In this document: positions 44,621 to 57,522 of the stretch, piece by piece
Position numbering within the stretch: the first letter of the stretch is position 1
How the letters are laid out: the number at the start of each line of letters is the position of its first letter
Assembly (NCBI RefSeq): GCF_000182925.2
Contig: NC_026502.1
Location: 2,356,001 to 2,420,000, forward strand
Length of the DNA stretch: 64,000 nucleotides
Direction of reading: 5' to 3'
From: Neurospora crassa OR74A
Taxonomy: Eukaryota; Ascomycota; Sordariomycetes; Sordariales; Sordariaceae
Translations under genes and position numbers: made by a program
Notes under the pieces: model-generated
What the model was told of the DNA's origin: nothing
The model's database searches: none
What the model saw: only the letters and a program-made list of their open reading frames with translations

Positions 44621-45004
44621 AAGGATGATACGAGAAGGGACACACCGAGCTGTAACCGCCGATAATAAGCAGACATTCGGCGACAAGGGGTAGACGCAAG
44701 CCTGTGTTCTTGGGGAAGATACAAGCCCACAACTGTCACATACATGGTGCAAATTCGGGATCGAGGGTTCCCTAGACAAAAATGAGCATGATTCCATTCG
44801 CTGCAAGATCCTGCTAGATACCGAAATCAAAGGACTCCATTAAACCCGTTCCAGCTAATCATCCAGCGTCAATATTCCACCCCCGAAGCATTGGGGAATG
44901 GGAGGGTATGTGTAAGTAAATCCTGTCGTTATTCCCAATGCCCAGTTCTAAACATTAAAGCCCACTACCATGGATCTTGGGTATGCCTATTACTTTTTGA
45001 GTAT

Positions 45005-46052
45005 TTACGCAGCCTCCTTTGACGTGTCGACAGTCTCCTTGGCATCCTTTGCCTCCTCGGCCTTATCAGCCTCGCCCTCACCCTCGAGAGGAGGCATGTC
45101 ATCGTCGGAGTCTTCCTCATCGTCGCCGCCGGGCAAACCAGCACCGCCCAACTTGGAGAAGTCGATACCGCCGAAGTCACCACCTGTGTAGATTCGAGTT
45201 AGCATATTGGTCAGTATCACTAGGAGAGCGTACAGCCGCTAGATGATTCTTGGAGGTGTCCGCGTTGTCTCGGGTATGGTCGGTGCCATATGCCCCTCCC
45301 CGTTCAGCTGGAAGTGTACGTACCCATACCACCCATGCCATTCATGCCACCCATACCAGGCATTCCACCCATCCCTTCTGTAGGTACACAATATATTTAG
45401 TTTCGGTATGAATAAGGATGGGACAGGGGCTTTGGCTCGAGAGATATGCGACGAGTGGCGCAGCAGAATCAGGTCACAAGCGGGTGGGGGGACAAGGGTC
45501 AAAGAAGTGGTACTCACCCATACCGCCAAAGTTGCTGAAGTCATCCTCAGCGGCCTCGTGCTGCTCGTCCTCATCAACCCACTTGTCAAAGTCGGTCTTG
45601 AGGAAGTGAACCTTCTTGGGCTCCTTGAGGAGACGGGGCCAGTAATGAGCATCAAGCTCCTTCTTGCGGAGCTTCATCTCGACATCACGGGCCGTGTGGT
45701 GGACCTGGCTCGCAGCAGGGTCAATTTCGGCGTAGAACTCAAGCTCGACATGGTAGGTCTTCTTGAGGGTGTCGGAGTGGCCGGTGAAGACGAGACCAGT
45801 GGGCTTAAGGTCGAGCTTAAGGTTGGAAGTAGGGACGTCGGGAACGCTAATGGTGAGGTAGATGAAGTTGTTCTCGGGATCGGTAGCAGAAGAGCGCTGG
45901 GCCCAGCGAACTGTAGGATTGGAATCCATTGTCAGCAACTTGCGTATATACGATGCGACAGGAACCGCAGCTCATGGGAGAGGCATGCGATGCGATCTTG
46001 AGAAGGTGATCAAAAGCAGAGACTCACCCTCGGGTGTCACAGTGGAAGCCAT
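45005..46052 (-). CDS. sba1: Hsp90 co-chaperone p23 (Sba1/Wos2 family)
   Basis: Binds ATP-bound Hsp90 and slows its cycle during client maturation, in cytosol and nucleus. Four exons, 46052-46028, 45910-45518, 45377-45324 and 45183-45005, all joined in phase 1, give 216 residues. The CS domain spans about residues 9-115, opening VRWAQRSSATDPENN, with the family motif YWPRLLKEPKK at its end and FDKWVDEDEQ after it. Exon 3 (54 nt) encodes a Gly-Met repeat (GMGGMPGMGGM), and exon 4 a Gly-rich segment followed by an acidic tail (DDEEDSDDDM) ending TSKEAA. Phase-1 flanks make the Gly-Met exon removable without shifting the frame. The order CS domain, GGM repeat, acidic tail is typical of fungal p23. 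Confidence 0.95.
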
Positions 46053-47628
46053 TTGTGATGATAGTTGTGTAAGTGTGTGTTTGTGCGAAGATGTTGCTGG
46101 AGAAGGGTAGCTAGCTAGCTCCTGGATGTAAAGCGCATACAGTGGTAGAAGCGCAGTTGTTGTTGGTTGTTGTTGTTGTTGTTGTGGTTGTTACTTATCG
46201 TTATTGGCAGTGGTAGTATTCACAACGGGTACGTCACAACTAGAGTAGTCGTCAAAGAAAAAAAAGGTCGTCGTGTCTTGTAGTCACGGACAAGAAAGCT
46301 GGAAGGAGAGGATGCGGGAAGAGGTGGGTTGGTTGTGAGGCTGCAAGCAATTTAGCAATCACGCCCTGCCTTGCCGTCCCTTCGGTCTCCAACTTGGTCT
46401 CCGGGTCCCCTCCGGGTGACGGTAGAATTCGTAAGAAGCCTGAAGATTCCCGGGCGCGCGGGGCCTTGACGCAGGGCTGAGCTTCCACGCTCCATCCAGC
46501 TTGTGTTGCTCCAACTGCTCCAACTGCTCCAACTGCCCGCTCCAGCTGTGGCCTCCAAGTGGAGAACTGACGAACAGTAGACGAAACCATGGGAGCTTTC
46601 TAGAAACTTGTACCTATCCCATAAGGCAAACAATAAGGTAGGCGCCAACTGAAAACGCCAGCAGACGAGCAATCAAACGAGCATGTCTACACTGACCTGT
46701 GTATTATCCCGAGCCTTGTGTGTCTGGTAGTATGCAACTGCCTTCTGAGACCTTGGCTTACAGCCAAGTGAGCCAGGGCATGTGGTTGTGGTTCACATCC
46801 AAAATGGTGGGGCTGAGGTCAAAGCATCACAGCCCAGCAACATTGACGGCTATCCCGTTGAGCCTGTGTTGTCCACCAGTCGTGCAAGATGTGGCTTTTG
46901 ATGGCAGGACATGGTGATTTCATACCTTGACAATATCACAACGGTACTGTAGACCTCCGTTTTTCTGCAGTGTATACCTCAGGTTATTCCAACAACTCGG
47001 ACACTCCTTGTCAGTCCCAATCCGCAGCATCATCGCGGGGCGGATAGCGGGCCTGTTGGGTGGTTCCCTCCAGGAGCAGCTCAAGCCACAGCCCAGGTCC
47101 AGTCCAGCACAGAAAGAACAGGGGCGGCCGGGCAGGCAATGGAAGCGAGAAGGAGCAGCCACCTGCAGACTCCCTGCCCGCCTGCCTCAGGTCCCGTCTG
47201 GGGCTGGGCTGTGAGGCTCACGCGGCCTCCACCTCACATGCTCGCTAGAGGTACACTGTACATATGTACCTCCAGTCTACACTAGGCGCTAACACTATCA
47301 ACCCAGACCCCCGGCCGTTGGGTTGCCCGTCCACGACGTCAGGACGTAACCGGGCTACCTACCTACCTCTACACTACAGTACGGGTGACATAGATGGAGG
47401 TGGTTTCCAGGCACAACCCGCCTCTACCACCAACTTCAGTTACCTAACCAAGTCCTCATCACCATACGGCACCTTCGCCGTGTGCCACCATCACCAACCT
47501 AGAAACCATCATTCATGGTTTCGACTCTTTGACGAGGGGATCGTTCAATTAGTTGTACTTACACCAATCACATCATCGGAGAAGCACGAGAAACAGTCAA
47601 TTCGGCTTCTACCACGACAGCCGCCAAG
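46053..47628. promoter_or_regulatory. Divergent region of 1.6 kb between p23 and vps24
   Basis: Holds both promoters. A TTG/TGG repeat lies at about 46158-46192 in the p23 leader, and three exact tandem copies of GCTCCAACT at 46508-46534. No ORF with coding character. Confidence 0.5.
46508..46534. repeat. Three tandem copies of a 9-bp unit
   Basis: GCTCCAACT repeats exactly three times, followed by a degenerate fourth copy after CGCC. It lies between divergent genes. Confidence 0.9.
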
Positions 47629-48415
47629 ATGCAAACACTCAGGTCCTTCTTCGCGCCGCCCGATCCCCAGGCACAGGTTAGCACCACCTTGACGAAATGG
47701 AAGGTGTCTTGAAGCAAGGACGTCAGTCACTGATAGCCTGTGTTTGCCTATCCAGATGCGCAAATGCAACACCCTACTCCGCTCCAACATGCGCAAGATC
47801 GACCGTGACATCGCCCAGGTCAAGCAAGTCGAGACCAAGACCAAAAACCTCATTGTGGCCGCCGACCGACGAGCACAGCGCAACCCCGCCCAACGTAAAC
47901 AGGCCGAAAAGGAAGTGCGCGACTTCGCCCGCGAGCTGATCCGCGCCCGCAAGACGACCGCGCGGCTGATCACGAGCAAGGCCCAGCTCAACAGCGTGCA
48001 AATGCAGGTCAACGAGGCCTTCGCCCTGCGCAAGATCGAGGGCAGCATCCGTGCCAGCGTCAAGATCATGAAGGACGTCAACACGCTCGTGCGCCTACCG
48101 GAGCTGGCTGGCACCATGCAGGAGCTCAGCGTTGAGCTGATGAAGGCCGGCATTATCGAGGAGATGGTGGGCGAGCAGTTGCCCGTTGACGTGGACCTGG
48201 AAGATGAAGAGGAGGAAGCCGAGGGCGAGGTCGACAAGGTGCTGGGCGAAATATTGAAGGATCGCATGGAGAAGACGGGCGGCTTGCCTAGCGTGCCAGA
48301 ACCCGGCCAGAAGCTACCACAGCAACCCCAGCACGCCGACGAGGAGCCCGAGGAAGAGGATACCGAGGCTATGATGGACCAGATGCGGAACCGATTGGAA
48401 GCTCTGAGGAGTTAG
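47629..48415 (+). CDS. vps24: ESCRT-III subunit Vps24 (CHMP3)
   Basis: Polymerises with Snf7 and Vps2 on endosomes to drive inward vesicle budding. Exons 47629-47676 and 47756-48415 are joined in phase 0 across a 79-nt intron, giving 235 residues. The opening MQTLRSFFAPPDPQAQ matches Vps24 proteins, which begin with a hydrophobic then basic helix. Helix 1 is RKCNTLLRSNMRKIDRDI; the core is basic up to about residue 110 and acidic after it (DLEDEEEEAEGEVD), the charge reversal expected of ESCRT-III. The carboxy end MDQMRNRLEALRS fits the MIM1 motif that binds the Vps4 MIT domain. Exon 1 ends one residue before the second methionine, so translation from that exon is required for the helix. Confidence 0.95.
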
Positions 48416-48785
48416 AAGGAGGAAGATGGCCAACCAGGTACGGTGTGCACGGTGCACATAGGGGTGCACTCGGGTTTTGGCTTCCACTGGGTTACGGTGG
48501 CGTTAGGGCGTTTTGGTTATGTCATTCATCATGTCCCCATGGGTTGGGGAGTACAACAACGTGCTGATATATCAGGCGCTGGCTGTCGCCTTTGTTTGGT
48601 AGATGTGTTTTGTTCTCAACGATGGAATCTGAGCATCAGGTACACAACAATGGGTGCCGTTACTCGCGGACCTTGTACTATCATATCAGGTGCCGGCGAG
48701 AGGGCAACCACCTACTTGCCAACACTCTAGGTCCAGTTCGCAGCTAGGGATCATAGGGCCGTCGATGTCAACTTCATTTCAACAA
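48416..48785. other. Short intergenic region between vps24 and the tRNA gene
   Basis: vps24 3' UTR. No other feature seen. Confidence 0.5.
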
Positions 48786-48857
48786 GGTCCGCTGGCTCAA
48801 TGGCAGAGCGTCTGACTACGAATCAGGAGGTTCCAGGTTCGACCCCTGGGTGGATCG
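48786..48857 (+). tRNA. tRNA-Arg (anticodon ACG), intronless
   Basis: A full cloverleaf can be drawn over 72 bases. The acceptor stem GGTCCGC pairs with GTGGATC, using two G-T pairs. The D arm is GCTC/GAGC. The anticodon arm is TCTGA-CTACGAA-TCAGG, with ACG at positions 34-36, read as inosine-CG for CGN arginine codons. The T arm is CCAGG-TTCGACC-CCTGG. The internal promoters are intact: a B box GGTTCGACCCC and an A box at GGCTCAATGG. A T5 tract 6 bases downstream serves as terminator. Confidence 0.97.
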
Positions 48858-48863
48858 AGTTTG

Positions 48864-48868
48864 TTTTT
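48864..48868 (+). terminator. RNA polymerase III terminator of the tRNA gene
   Basis: TTTTT on the coding strand shortly after the mature tRNA 3' end, followed by CTTTT. Confidence 0.8.
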
Positions 48869-49597
48869 CTTTTGCTGCTTCCAACACCGCGAAAGTCGTA
48901 CACTACCTCTACGTTGTTCCGCTTCCTTTTTGTCTTCTTTGGATTCGACTTCAGGTTAGAAGTAGGTACACGGGTACTATGTAGTTGGGGCAGGTCATGG
49001 ACGGTGAAATTGGGCTGGCGGTTGACATACTCGAGGCATACACTAGTTCACGAACGGCGCCTACACCCCGAAAGGATTTCGAGTACCAAACGCTTCAAAC
49101 CCCCTCAACAAGAAACTTGCCCATGGTCAGAGTATTCTACCTTTGAAGGAGTTGGTCAGTCAGTAACTGGTCTACCAATCCGCATAATCACATCGAAAGC
49201 TCTCCGTCTTACTTCCAGCAGTCTTGGAAGCCATGTTCCTCAACCAAGACCGAGGGAGAAACTGGTTCCGCGACTATGACAAGGACTTCATCATCGCCAG
49301 CTGTTTTCAAACCTGGAATTGGAAAGTCGAATCACACTTTTTGGAAGCCAGCCGGGTACCTGCTTTGCACAAAGACCACCAAAACAAACCCCGGAGGATC
49401 TGATCTGAGCCCATGTCTCATCCAACCTGATTTACGTCGACTGCTAACGGTACCCCTATGCACACTCTGCATCAAAAAAAAAAAAAAAATAGATCCTCAC
49501 AAACTGCAACCTCTCTACACTAGATGGGACAGCGTACATAGGTGTAATTTGATGTTTGACTCAAATCCATCCCAACCTCCTGAGCGATTTCATGCTG

Positions 49598-49644
49598 TCT
49601 TTTTTTTTTTCTTTCTTTTTTTTTCTTTCTTTTTTTTTTTTTTT
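49598..49644. repeat. Pyrimidine (T-rich) low-complexity tract
   Basis: Runs of T interrupted by single CTTTC units. An A run of similar kind lies near 49475-49489. Confidence 0.9.
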
Positions 49645-52600
49645 CTACTTGGCTAACTTCCACTGTCGGCGCCACATGTCAGTCGGCTTTGTTTTGGAAG
49701 ACTGGTTGGTGTCTCTCGTACGTTTAGACAATAAGTCGACATGCATCCGGCTAATTATACGTGTGACTTGATTTAGATGAGTTGGAGGATTGGGGCTTCC
49801 TTTACCTACCATCTTAGCTGTCTCTAGGTCTGTGTGATCTTGATGTGTTCGCTATTGGGAAGCGGAATGTAATGCTCAGATGGAGGGAGGTATGGGGGAA
49901 ACAAATTGAGAGGTTGTGTTCATGTCTTGTGTGCACACGTGAACGTCACTCAAACGGGGAGGATGATCTTACGAGGGCGAGATGGACGTCAATAGGTAGG
50001 TAGCCAGGTAAGCTAGCTGGCTGAATCGCGGCAGAGAAATAACTAAGAAAAAGCTCTGGAATGGAGGAGACATGAAGGCCATGAGATAGTATTGTTGAGA
50101 GATAGGTGCCCGCTCACGGCTGTTCCATGCTGCTTAGGACACCAAGCCACCTGCGTACTATCAAGCCTCCGACTGGAGATGGCACTCACATAATCCTATA
50201 TTCCTGGAGCTATTTTTTGGATTTGGGCTGCTTTCGTTAGAGGTAGTCTCAGGCGGCTACGGGTGTCGACAAAACCCCTATATTGCACTGGAGTGTGTTT
50301 TACAACCGCGGAGTAACACACTGGGATTTCCGTGGGAGCCGACAGAGGGTTTGAGCTGTCAATGACGTACTGACGAGGACATGACTGAACCCTTTGGGAG
50401 CTCTTGCTCTCGTTGCTCTCTGGTGAAGCCGAGGGGGATGGATGTCTTGCGTAGTCCAAAATGGGCAGAGGGTCTAACCCTTGATAATCCTTTCTTGCTG
50501 GTACCTGTCGATTGAATGTTGAAATACCTTCCTAAAAGGTCTCTTCCGATCCTGTTGCCTCCAGGTCCCTTTTGAATCGACATCATCAGGACCCCAAACG
50601 GTAAGAACCAAGCCGTCTGAATCCCTAACGCTACCATTTCCAATCATGGAGCTAAGGAGACATACACATGAGCCTTGTTTTCAAAATATGCAAGTCATTC
50701 CTGCCTGCTTGCTTACATGAACAAAGAACAAAAATAGGCTCCTCGTTTCAGATCTCCGTTGCCGTTCTGCTCCTAGAGAGAAACCCAAGCGGGTCACGGT
50801 TGGTAAGCGTAGTTTGGGTACCTTCAGGGTCCCATTGTTGTTCTTGAACTGCATTTATGCCTGTAAACACGTTCGGGAGATCCCGAGGGAGCAGTGATAG
50901 ATGCACGTAGATGTCCTCTTTGTCGTCTTTCTACACAGACTTGGAGGTTACAGTGTTATCCACCTAATTTTGCATGTGATACTGTCATGGAAAATGTATG
51001 CACTTGGCTGATGCAGAACAATCAGGCATTGGGAAAAGTACTTGGCGATGCACCCTTGACTGAATGGAACTTTTACACGTGGGAATGGGTCAGTCCTCGT
51101 ACACTACATATCATGGGAGAGGTAAGCATGTAGTATCGACCGAGTGTTTTGTGGAGGTTAGGCATTCATGCGTTTACACCACAAAATGGACACTGGAGTG
51201 GCTGCAAAACGGTAATTCGGTTGACATGTTTTTTACCGAAGAGTTTCATGTTTTCTTTTCTTGCTGTTCATGGGCAATGACAGTTCTCTAATTGGTAGAT
51301 CTGTTGAACTACAAGATTCGGCGGCATGATCTTGGCCCCAAGTACACACCAGAGGGTGGTCGCTTGCAGGATCGATCGTCAGGAGAACCATTTCTCTAGA
51401 ATCTGGAAAGAAGTCTAGACTCTGTCAAAATTGCCACTTTAGCGATCGCTTGAGACCATCTGCCCATGTGTGAAGCGTGCGTGTATTCAAGTTGTAGTTG
51501 AGTCATGATTGGAGAAGGAGCTACCGATGCGGTCGAAAGTTGAATGCTACGCCCTCCTCTTCGTGGTTTGAAACATTTTCACTCTGACTCCAAGAACGGT
51601 ATTAACAGTCAAGAGAATATTGGGGTACCCAACTACCAAGAGGGTGAAGGAATATAATAGGCGCAAAACGTGATGTGTTCTCAACCTCTACCTACTTGCC
51701 GAGCATCCAATAGGAGCTGATAGGCTTTCCCATCTCACCAATTACAATTCCATATCTTTCACCTCGCGAGTTCTAGCGATAACGACTTGACCCCAAGACT
51801 CATATCTCAAACCAACCTTACGACCTTTTGATGATAATGAATATCAGATTCCGGTCACCAGAGAAAACACAGAAAAAGTCTCATCAGATACGACAACTGA
51901 AAGCCCAGCCACATCAGAGTCCACACACCCAATCGCAACCGCCGGAAGCGAGTGTGTGTCAGGACTGCAGACTCTCATTGGATAGCTTTACTTCAGCATC
52001 ATATCCCGAAAGTAGCAGCCTTCTTGACAGCAATATCATATAGAAATAAACCACCTTAACAGCTCGTGTTGTAAGCCCCGATGCCCTGAGTATGTGCTGA
52101 CGCTATCACCAGACGTCGGTGAAACGAGTAGACTCGCCGTATTTATTCATCCATCCATCCACAAAGATGCGAAGAGATGAGGGGGTTCCCACAGTTGAAG
52201 CATTCCCTCAAGCTCCCTCCCTACCGGACACCATCTTTCACTCTCTCCTCAGGGACATCTTGGACTGCTAGTATGGGATCCCAATATTTTGCTCCTCAGT
52301 AACCTAAAGTGGAGATTTCAAACACAGATTTGGTAGGGTGTATGTAGTTCTCGTATCGGACTATCGGCACATAAGTGGCAGTGGAGAAGGGTGCGGATGG
52401 CGCGAATGGCTGACGGGAAGGGCTGGTGAGAGGTTTACGAAGGGTCTCGAGGTTAAAGAAGAACGAAACAGAAGGCCGCGTTTGGCGCGCTAAGGTGAGC
52501 AGCAGAAAGTAACTTTATCGACCGAGGTGTGTGAAAACCAATAGGTACCCTTGGCCGCCTGGTCCGCGGTGAGCAAGTAAGGATTCGCTCCAGCGCTTTG

Positions 52601-54723
52601 TTGATTGCTGGAGTGAATAGGGGACTATGCATACAATATTGGCAGATTGTGGGAGTCGAAGACGGCGATTTGTGTTATTGGTGTTTCTTGGTTGGTTGCT
52701 AAAGGAGGGGGATTGACGTTTGGATATGCTAACATGGCATGGATTGGAGTGCATTGCGCGAGCAAGCCAAGGGTATAAGGTCAAGTGTGGAGTCGCTATC
52801 GAAGTCGTACCAAAAAATACCCTGTACGTATGGGGAAGTGCACAGACTTCTTTTGTTCTCATGATAGGTACCCAGACTGCAGCAATTCATCCAAAAATCC
52901 TCCTCTTGGGTCAGCCGAGTTGCGAGACCGTGGTTTTCCAGCAAGATGTTGAGGTATTGGCAGAGACACCGGACCAAATGCTTAGGGTGGACTCTCACTC
53001 AAGAGTCCCGTGGGTTTGACACGCGATGAAGATCGACAAGCCTGTGATACTCTTTACAGGTTTTCAGTGTCCAAATCATCAAGACAGCGAGGCCCGGCCA
53101 GTTCAGACGTGAGCCAGAAAGGAGGAAAGCTCGACCAGAGTGAATTGAAGGATCTAAAGCAATGGTGATGCGCCTGTAATACCCGCGGGAATAACCGTGG
53201 CGGCGAAACGGCAATTTCCAAGTGCCGGAGTCTGATCCCCTCTGTCGATCTTGGATGAAGTGCGTGCGGAGTACGACGTCGTGTAGTGTAGGAAGTGCTA
53301 GTGCCGATACTGGAGACAACGTTGCTGAGGTCCCGAAATCTTTCAATCCAGTAAAACGACAACGGAGTTGACGGGTTCCGTTCTGGTTGACTGGTTGTGG
53401 GAAGTTGTGATCAGGTCCCTTTCAATCAAGGAAAATGTTCATTCTGCCAATGGAAGAGACAAGCAGCCGACCCGTAGATAACAAACCCTGCCTGTAGCCT
53501 GCTAGCGACTGGGTGAACAAGCGGGAAGCTGATGTACGGTAAGAGAGTGCATCTCTTTGGTGAAGCGGTGTTGATATCGTTGATTAAGTTTGAGGCCTTG
53601 CAGTTGGTATCGCCAGTTCCGTTCAACTGGCCGGTGTCGGTCCGGAATGTTCGCTCACCGGTGCGCCTTCCGACTGATAAGGGTGCGTCCGTCGTCAAGG
53701 AGCCGCCGACTCCGGACTGGAAGGAGCGGCCTGTCTAGGTGAAATTTGGGGCAACAAGTAGTGAAACCGTCGGTGTGAAGATCGGGGGCACGCAACCGTC
53801 AATCATATGCTTGATGGTCCACATGGGTTTATTCGCGCGGAGTATCTTCAACTGTAGTTCCTCGGGTAGACCCGCGTGCTGCGTTGGGGTTGATGGCGGA
53901 TGATAGCCATTCATTCCATGTCCACAACAGGTGATGTGCTCACGATTGTCCGCACGATTATCCGCACCTTATCTCAGCCCAAGGGGGCAGGAAAGACATG
54001 TAACTTGCATTGCATCAACGCTTGGCTTTCAAGCTGGCGCTTTAGTACTAGGTCTGGCGGTCAGTGGATATCGCCAGCGTTTCTACCTCTGACCAGCCTG
54101 GCTTCTGTGGGCAGAAGGCGCGTGCAAAGGAGACAACGTTTTACTGGAGGGAGAGTCCGAGGGTACGTTACCGAATGGTGTTGATATCACCCCTTCCGGA
54201 ACGCTGCGAGTACCATGCGGTCTGGAGATGGGAGACGTTAACGATAACGGTGGATAGTAATCAACTCAGGTGGTGTATCTCTAGGTACCACCGTTTGCCA
54301 ACGAGGCCGTCATGAGAGCTGGCTAAGGCGTACTCATAAGGGCCGCTTATACAAGTAGGTGGGCGAATGGTAGGTTCGTGAAGGACAAAATGAGTCAGGC
54401 ATTGGGCGCATGCCATAGCACAGTCAGCCGGCCAAGTGATGAATGACGCTCAGGTCTCGAGTTCAGGTTTGAGTGTCTGTCCAACCATCCATCACAACTC
54501 GCAGTGCCTCGTTGCCAGTGAAATGAGATAGCGACCTGAAAGCGATGCATACAGAGCCTATGACTGTGTCCCAGGCACCTAAATTCAGGCGTCCAGTCCG
54601 AGTTCGCATACGACATGGCCCAGTATTGCGTGAACTTACCAGGCCGCTGGGATGGGAAAGGATCTTGATTGTGGCTTGGGAGTGGTGTCACAGATAGGAT
54701 AGATCACGACGGCGCCCAATTTG

Positions 54724-54735
54724 CCCCCCCCCCCC
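54724..54735. repeat. C12 homopolymer
   Basis: Uninterrupted run of C in intergenic DNA. Confidence 0.9.
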
Positions 54736-55121
54736 TCACCCACCAACTGTGGTCGCGAGATGCTCCCAAAAGCAGCAGCAGCTGAATCATCAAACCCTCC
54801 ACAGACCGTGAGGCCGCCCCCACGTGCTGGGCGAGGCGCTGATGGGTGACAGCTCATCCCCAGATTTTCCCTTGCCGGAAGTGGCCCGCGGGGGGCTGGC
54901 AGCTGAGCACCCGTTTGATTATGGAGTCATTCATCCTTTCTTCTGTTGTCGGTAGACACTTTGCTGTGCACCGTTGCAAGTGACAGGTCAGCCTCGTTAT
55001 CAACAAACTCATCGTGAGATTGGCGTCTGGAACGTTTGACGGCGCTGCGTAGAGTACCCGGAGTGGTCTGTCCGCTGAGCAGTTGAAATTGGACGGCGGC
55101 CGGGGAACATTAGGCGAGGCC

Positions 55122-55153
55122 AAAAAAAAAAAAGAAAAGAAAAAAAAAAAAAA
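55122..55153. repeat. A-rich homopolymer tract
   Basis: Two A runs of 12-13 bases separated by GAAAAG. No target duplication or upstream element that would mark a retroposon tail is apparent. Confidence 0.85.
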
Positions 55154-57403
55154 GGCAGCGAAATCACAGTGTCGGATGTCGCTCCGGCTGGTCGTCTTGT
55201 TCCTCCGGCACCTTGTCCGGTGTGCTGGCCTGACGAGGTGAGGCGCCTTTGGAGAAGGTGAACGATCTCGAGCGCGGTGACCTGTCGCTAATCGTGAGCT
55301 ACTATCTACACTACACTCGCGCTACGGCTTCCGGGGACACCAATCCGACGTTAGAGGATCGGCGGTAGTGTACACTAGAGTACGATGGTCGTCGGCCCTC
55401 TTCAGGTGCCTGCCAGGCCTGACAGGCTTGCTCGGCCATTTCGTTCGGTCGGACACTTGTGGGAGCCATGCCCTTTGCGAACCGGGTTGTCTGTCGGACC
55501 GGGCATGCCTCCGACTTCCATTTCGCTCCAAAGGCCGCCCTCCCTTACCGCCAGCGCATTCGCCCTGCCTCGGTTCTCCTTTCCTGCTGTAACATGGCCT
55601 AGAGGCCTCTACTACTGCACAGCCGGAGTCATTAGAAGTCCCAAGGCCAATAAAGCAAGAATCTTGCGGCAGTCCTACAGGAGACGTCGGGCGACATTCT
55701 TATCCGCTACGACAACCTCATCGGGGCCGAGTAACACCCACGAATGATGTCGAACCTCGTCAACCCCAGGTTTCCCGGACCTCTCTCAGCTCTCCGCGGC
55801 GGCCACAGCTGATGAAAGGCAAGGCGAGCGCGTTCCAGCTCCTGCAGATGATTCCAGACTTGCCAAACTAGGAAGCTCGCCAGCGTTCGCCAACGCTCGC
55901 TTAAAAGTTTGCGAGAACGCTATTTCCCATGTGCTCGGGTCCTATGTAATTACGCAGATATTCGCAGGGGACCCGGCCCCATCAGAGATGTTTGAAGTTT
56001 GATCCCCTCCTCGAGGCTCCTCTTGAAGAAAGGGAAACAGAGCCGGCGGCCGCGGCGACAAGGCTGCAGGTCGGAGCTCGGCCGCGGGGCTATTCCGCAG
56101 TTGTAGAAGGCCAACAAAACGCACAACTGGAGCCCTTCTTCGGGCCTTCCATGCTTCCAACACAGTAGCGTTGTCATCCAAGGCATAAGCGAAGACCAGG
56201 GATCCTGTTCTTCCTCTTCCCCCGATGCCTGTCCGCTGTGAATGCCTTCCTCTTTCGGTCAATCGTTCCTTGTTGTCTTGTCGAGCTCGTTATGACCGCC
56301 ATGCCCTGTCGCGGAAACGGTCGGTGGTCGCGGCCACGGTGAGCTCAAGCATATGTACGTAGTAGGTTCAAGATATGTATGGAAAAGGGGGAACGATGGG
56401 AGCAGCATGTAAAACTTGAAGTGCTGTAGTGTACAGCTTACACCAGAGAAACACCGGAAACACAGAGAGGATCTCTGGCAATAAGCCAGAATAGAAACGA
56501 TAATAACCCGGCGCTTCGGAACGATCGACACGGCAATCTGCGAACCTTCTCCGAGTCCGGGCAATGTACGAAGACGGTCCGTTAGCACTCAGGAACAGGA
56601 TACTGTAGTGAGTGCCCGTTTTCCCCGGATTTTCAGATGGCTGTCTCATCAGGAGTATCAGATGATAAAATACGCGGTATAACCGCGAGATTAGCACAGG
56701 GGGGATGTGTCAAGGGATGTGCGCTTTTGTGGCATTCAGATACGGACGACACGTTCACGAACGTCGTCACCGTTAACGCCCACGCGTTGTCCATCAAACT
56801 CGGCTACACCGCGACATTGCAAGGAGCAAGAAAATTAAGCTTTCACTTTGTTTCAGCGGATCGACCCTTCCGATGCTCCCCGTGGCTCCCAATTCGTGGA
56901 CTTGTGGCCCCCCCTTCCTCTCATGCCCTTGCCGATGTAACGGACAGTGGATCCAGGGAAATGCGTGCGACGGCGATGACGGATGCAGCTCCCGGGACCC
57001 AAACCCTTGGGCATCCGTCGCCAATTCCAGACTTTTTCATGAAGCTGGGGCCCAACAACACCCCAACAGGCCCTGACGGTGGATGTGGTGGTGGATGCTG
57101 CCGTGAAGCAAAGTGCAGAATTTTCTTCTCTCCTTTCCCTTTCCCTGCTTCACTCCCCTCCAGTTCCGCCCTGACTGCTACTGTACCAGAGCGACAGGGC
57201 CCAAGGCGGAACAAGAACCGGTGGGATTGCTGATTGGACCGCGGATGCTGCGCACCAGTGTTGATCGATAGCCGTCGCAATTAGCCTTATCCACTTTAAA
57301 ACATGTTTTGTATCCTCCTCAACTTGCCAATGTTTGGCCCAATCACAAAAGCGGAATTATCGACACTTGTACCAGCACGAGCTCGGCCATAGCTAAACAC
57401 CAA

Positions 57404-57522
57404 GGGCGTGTTCGTTTCGGCAGCAGTACAGTAACGGAAGCATGTTTTTGGTGGCAGAAAAGGTTTGGGTTAGGGTTAGAAGAGATTCCCTTACTGCACT
57501 ACTGCCAGAACGAACACGGCCC
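57404..57522. mobile_element. 119-bp inverted-repeat element (MITE-like)
   Basis: The left end GGGCGTGTTCGTT (57404 onward) and the complement of the right end, GGGCCGTGTTCGTT, match apart from one inserted C. The pairing continues inward through GGCAG, AGT and CAGTAA for about 35 bp, the differences being mostly C/T or A/G transitions. About 45 bp lie between the arms. I cannot fix the superfamily: flanks are ACACCAA and AACAGCG, with no clean target duplication. GGGC(C)GTGTTCG resembles termini seen in several short DNA-transposon families. It has no coding capacity. Confidence 0.65.

Noticed and set aside
48800-49279. 159-codon ORF starting inside the tRNA gene
   Set aside because: Its first codons are tRNA sequence, which is transcribed by RNA polymerase III.
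55122-55153. A-rich tract as the tail of a LINE or processed retroposon
   Set aside because: No element body, target duplication or polyadenylation context upstream.
56637-57233. 198-codon plus-strand ORF, the longest in the gene-poor region
   Set aside because: Composition is uneven, no domain is visible, and an open frame of this length is expected by chance in 15 kb at this GC content.
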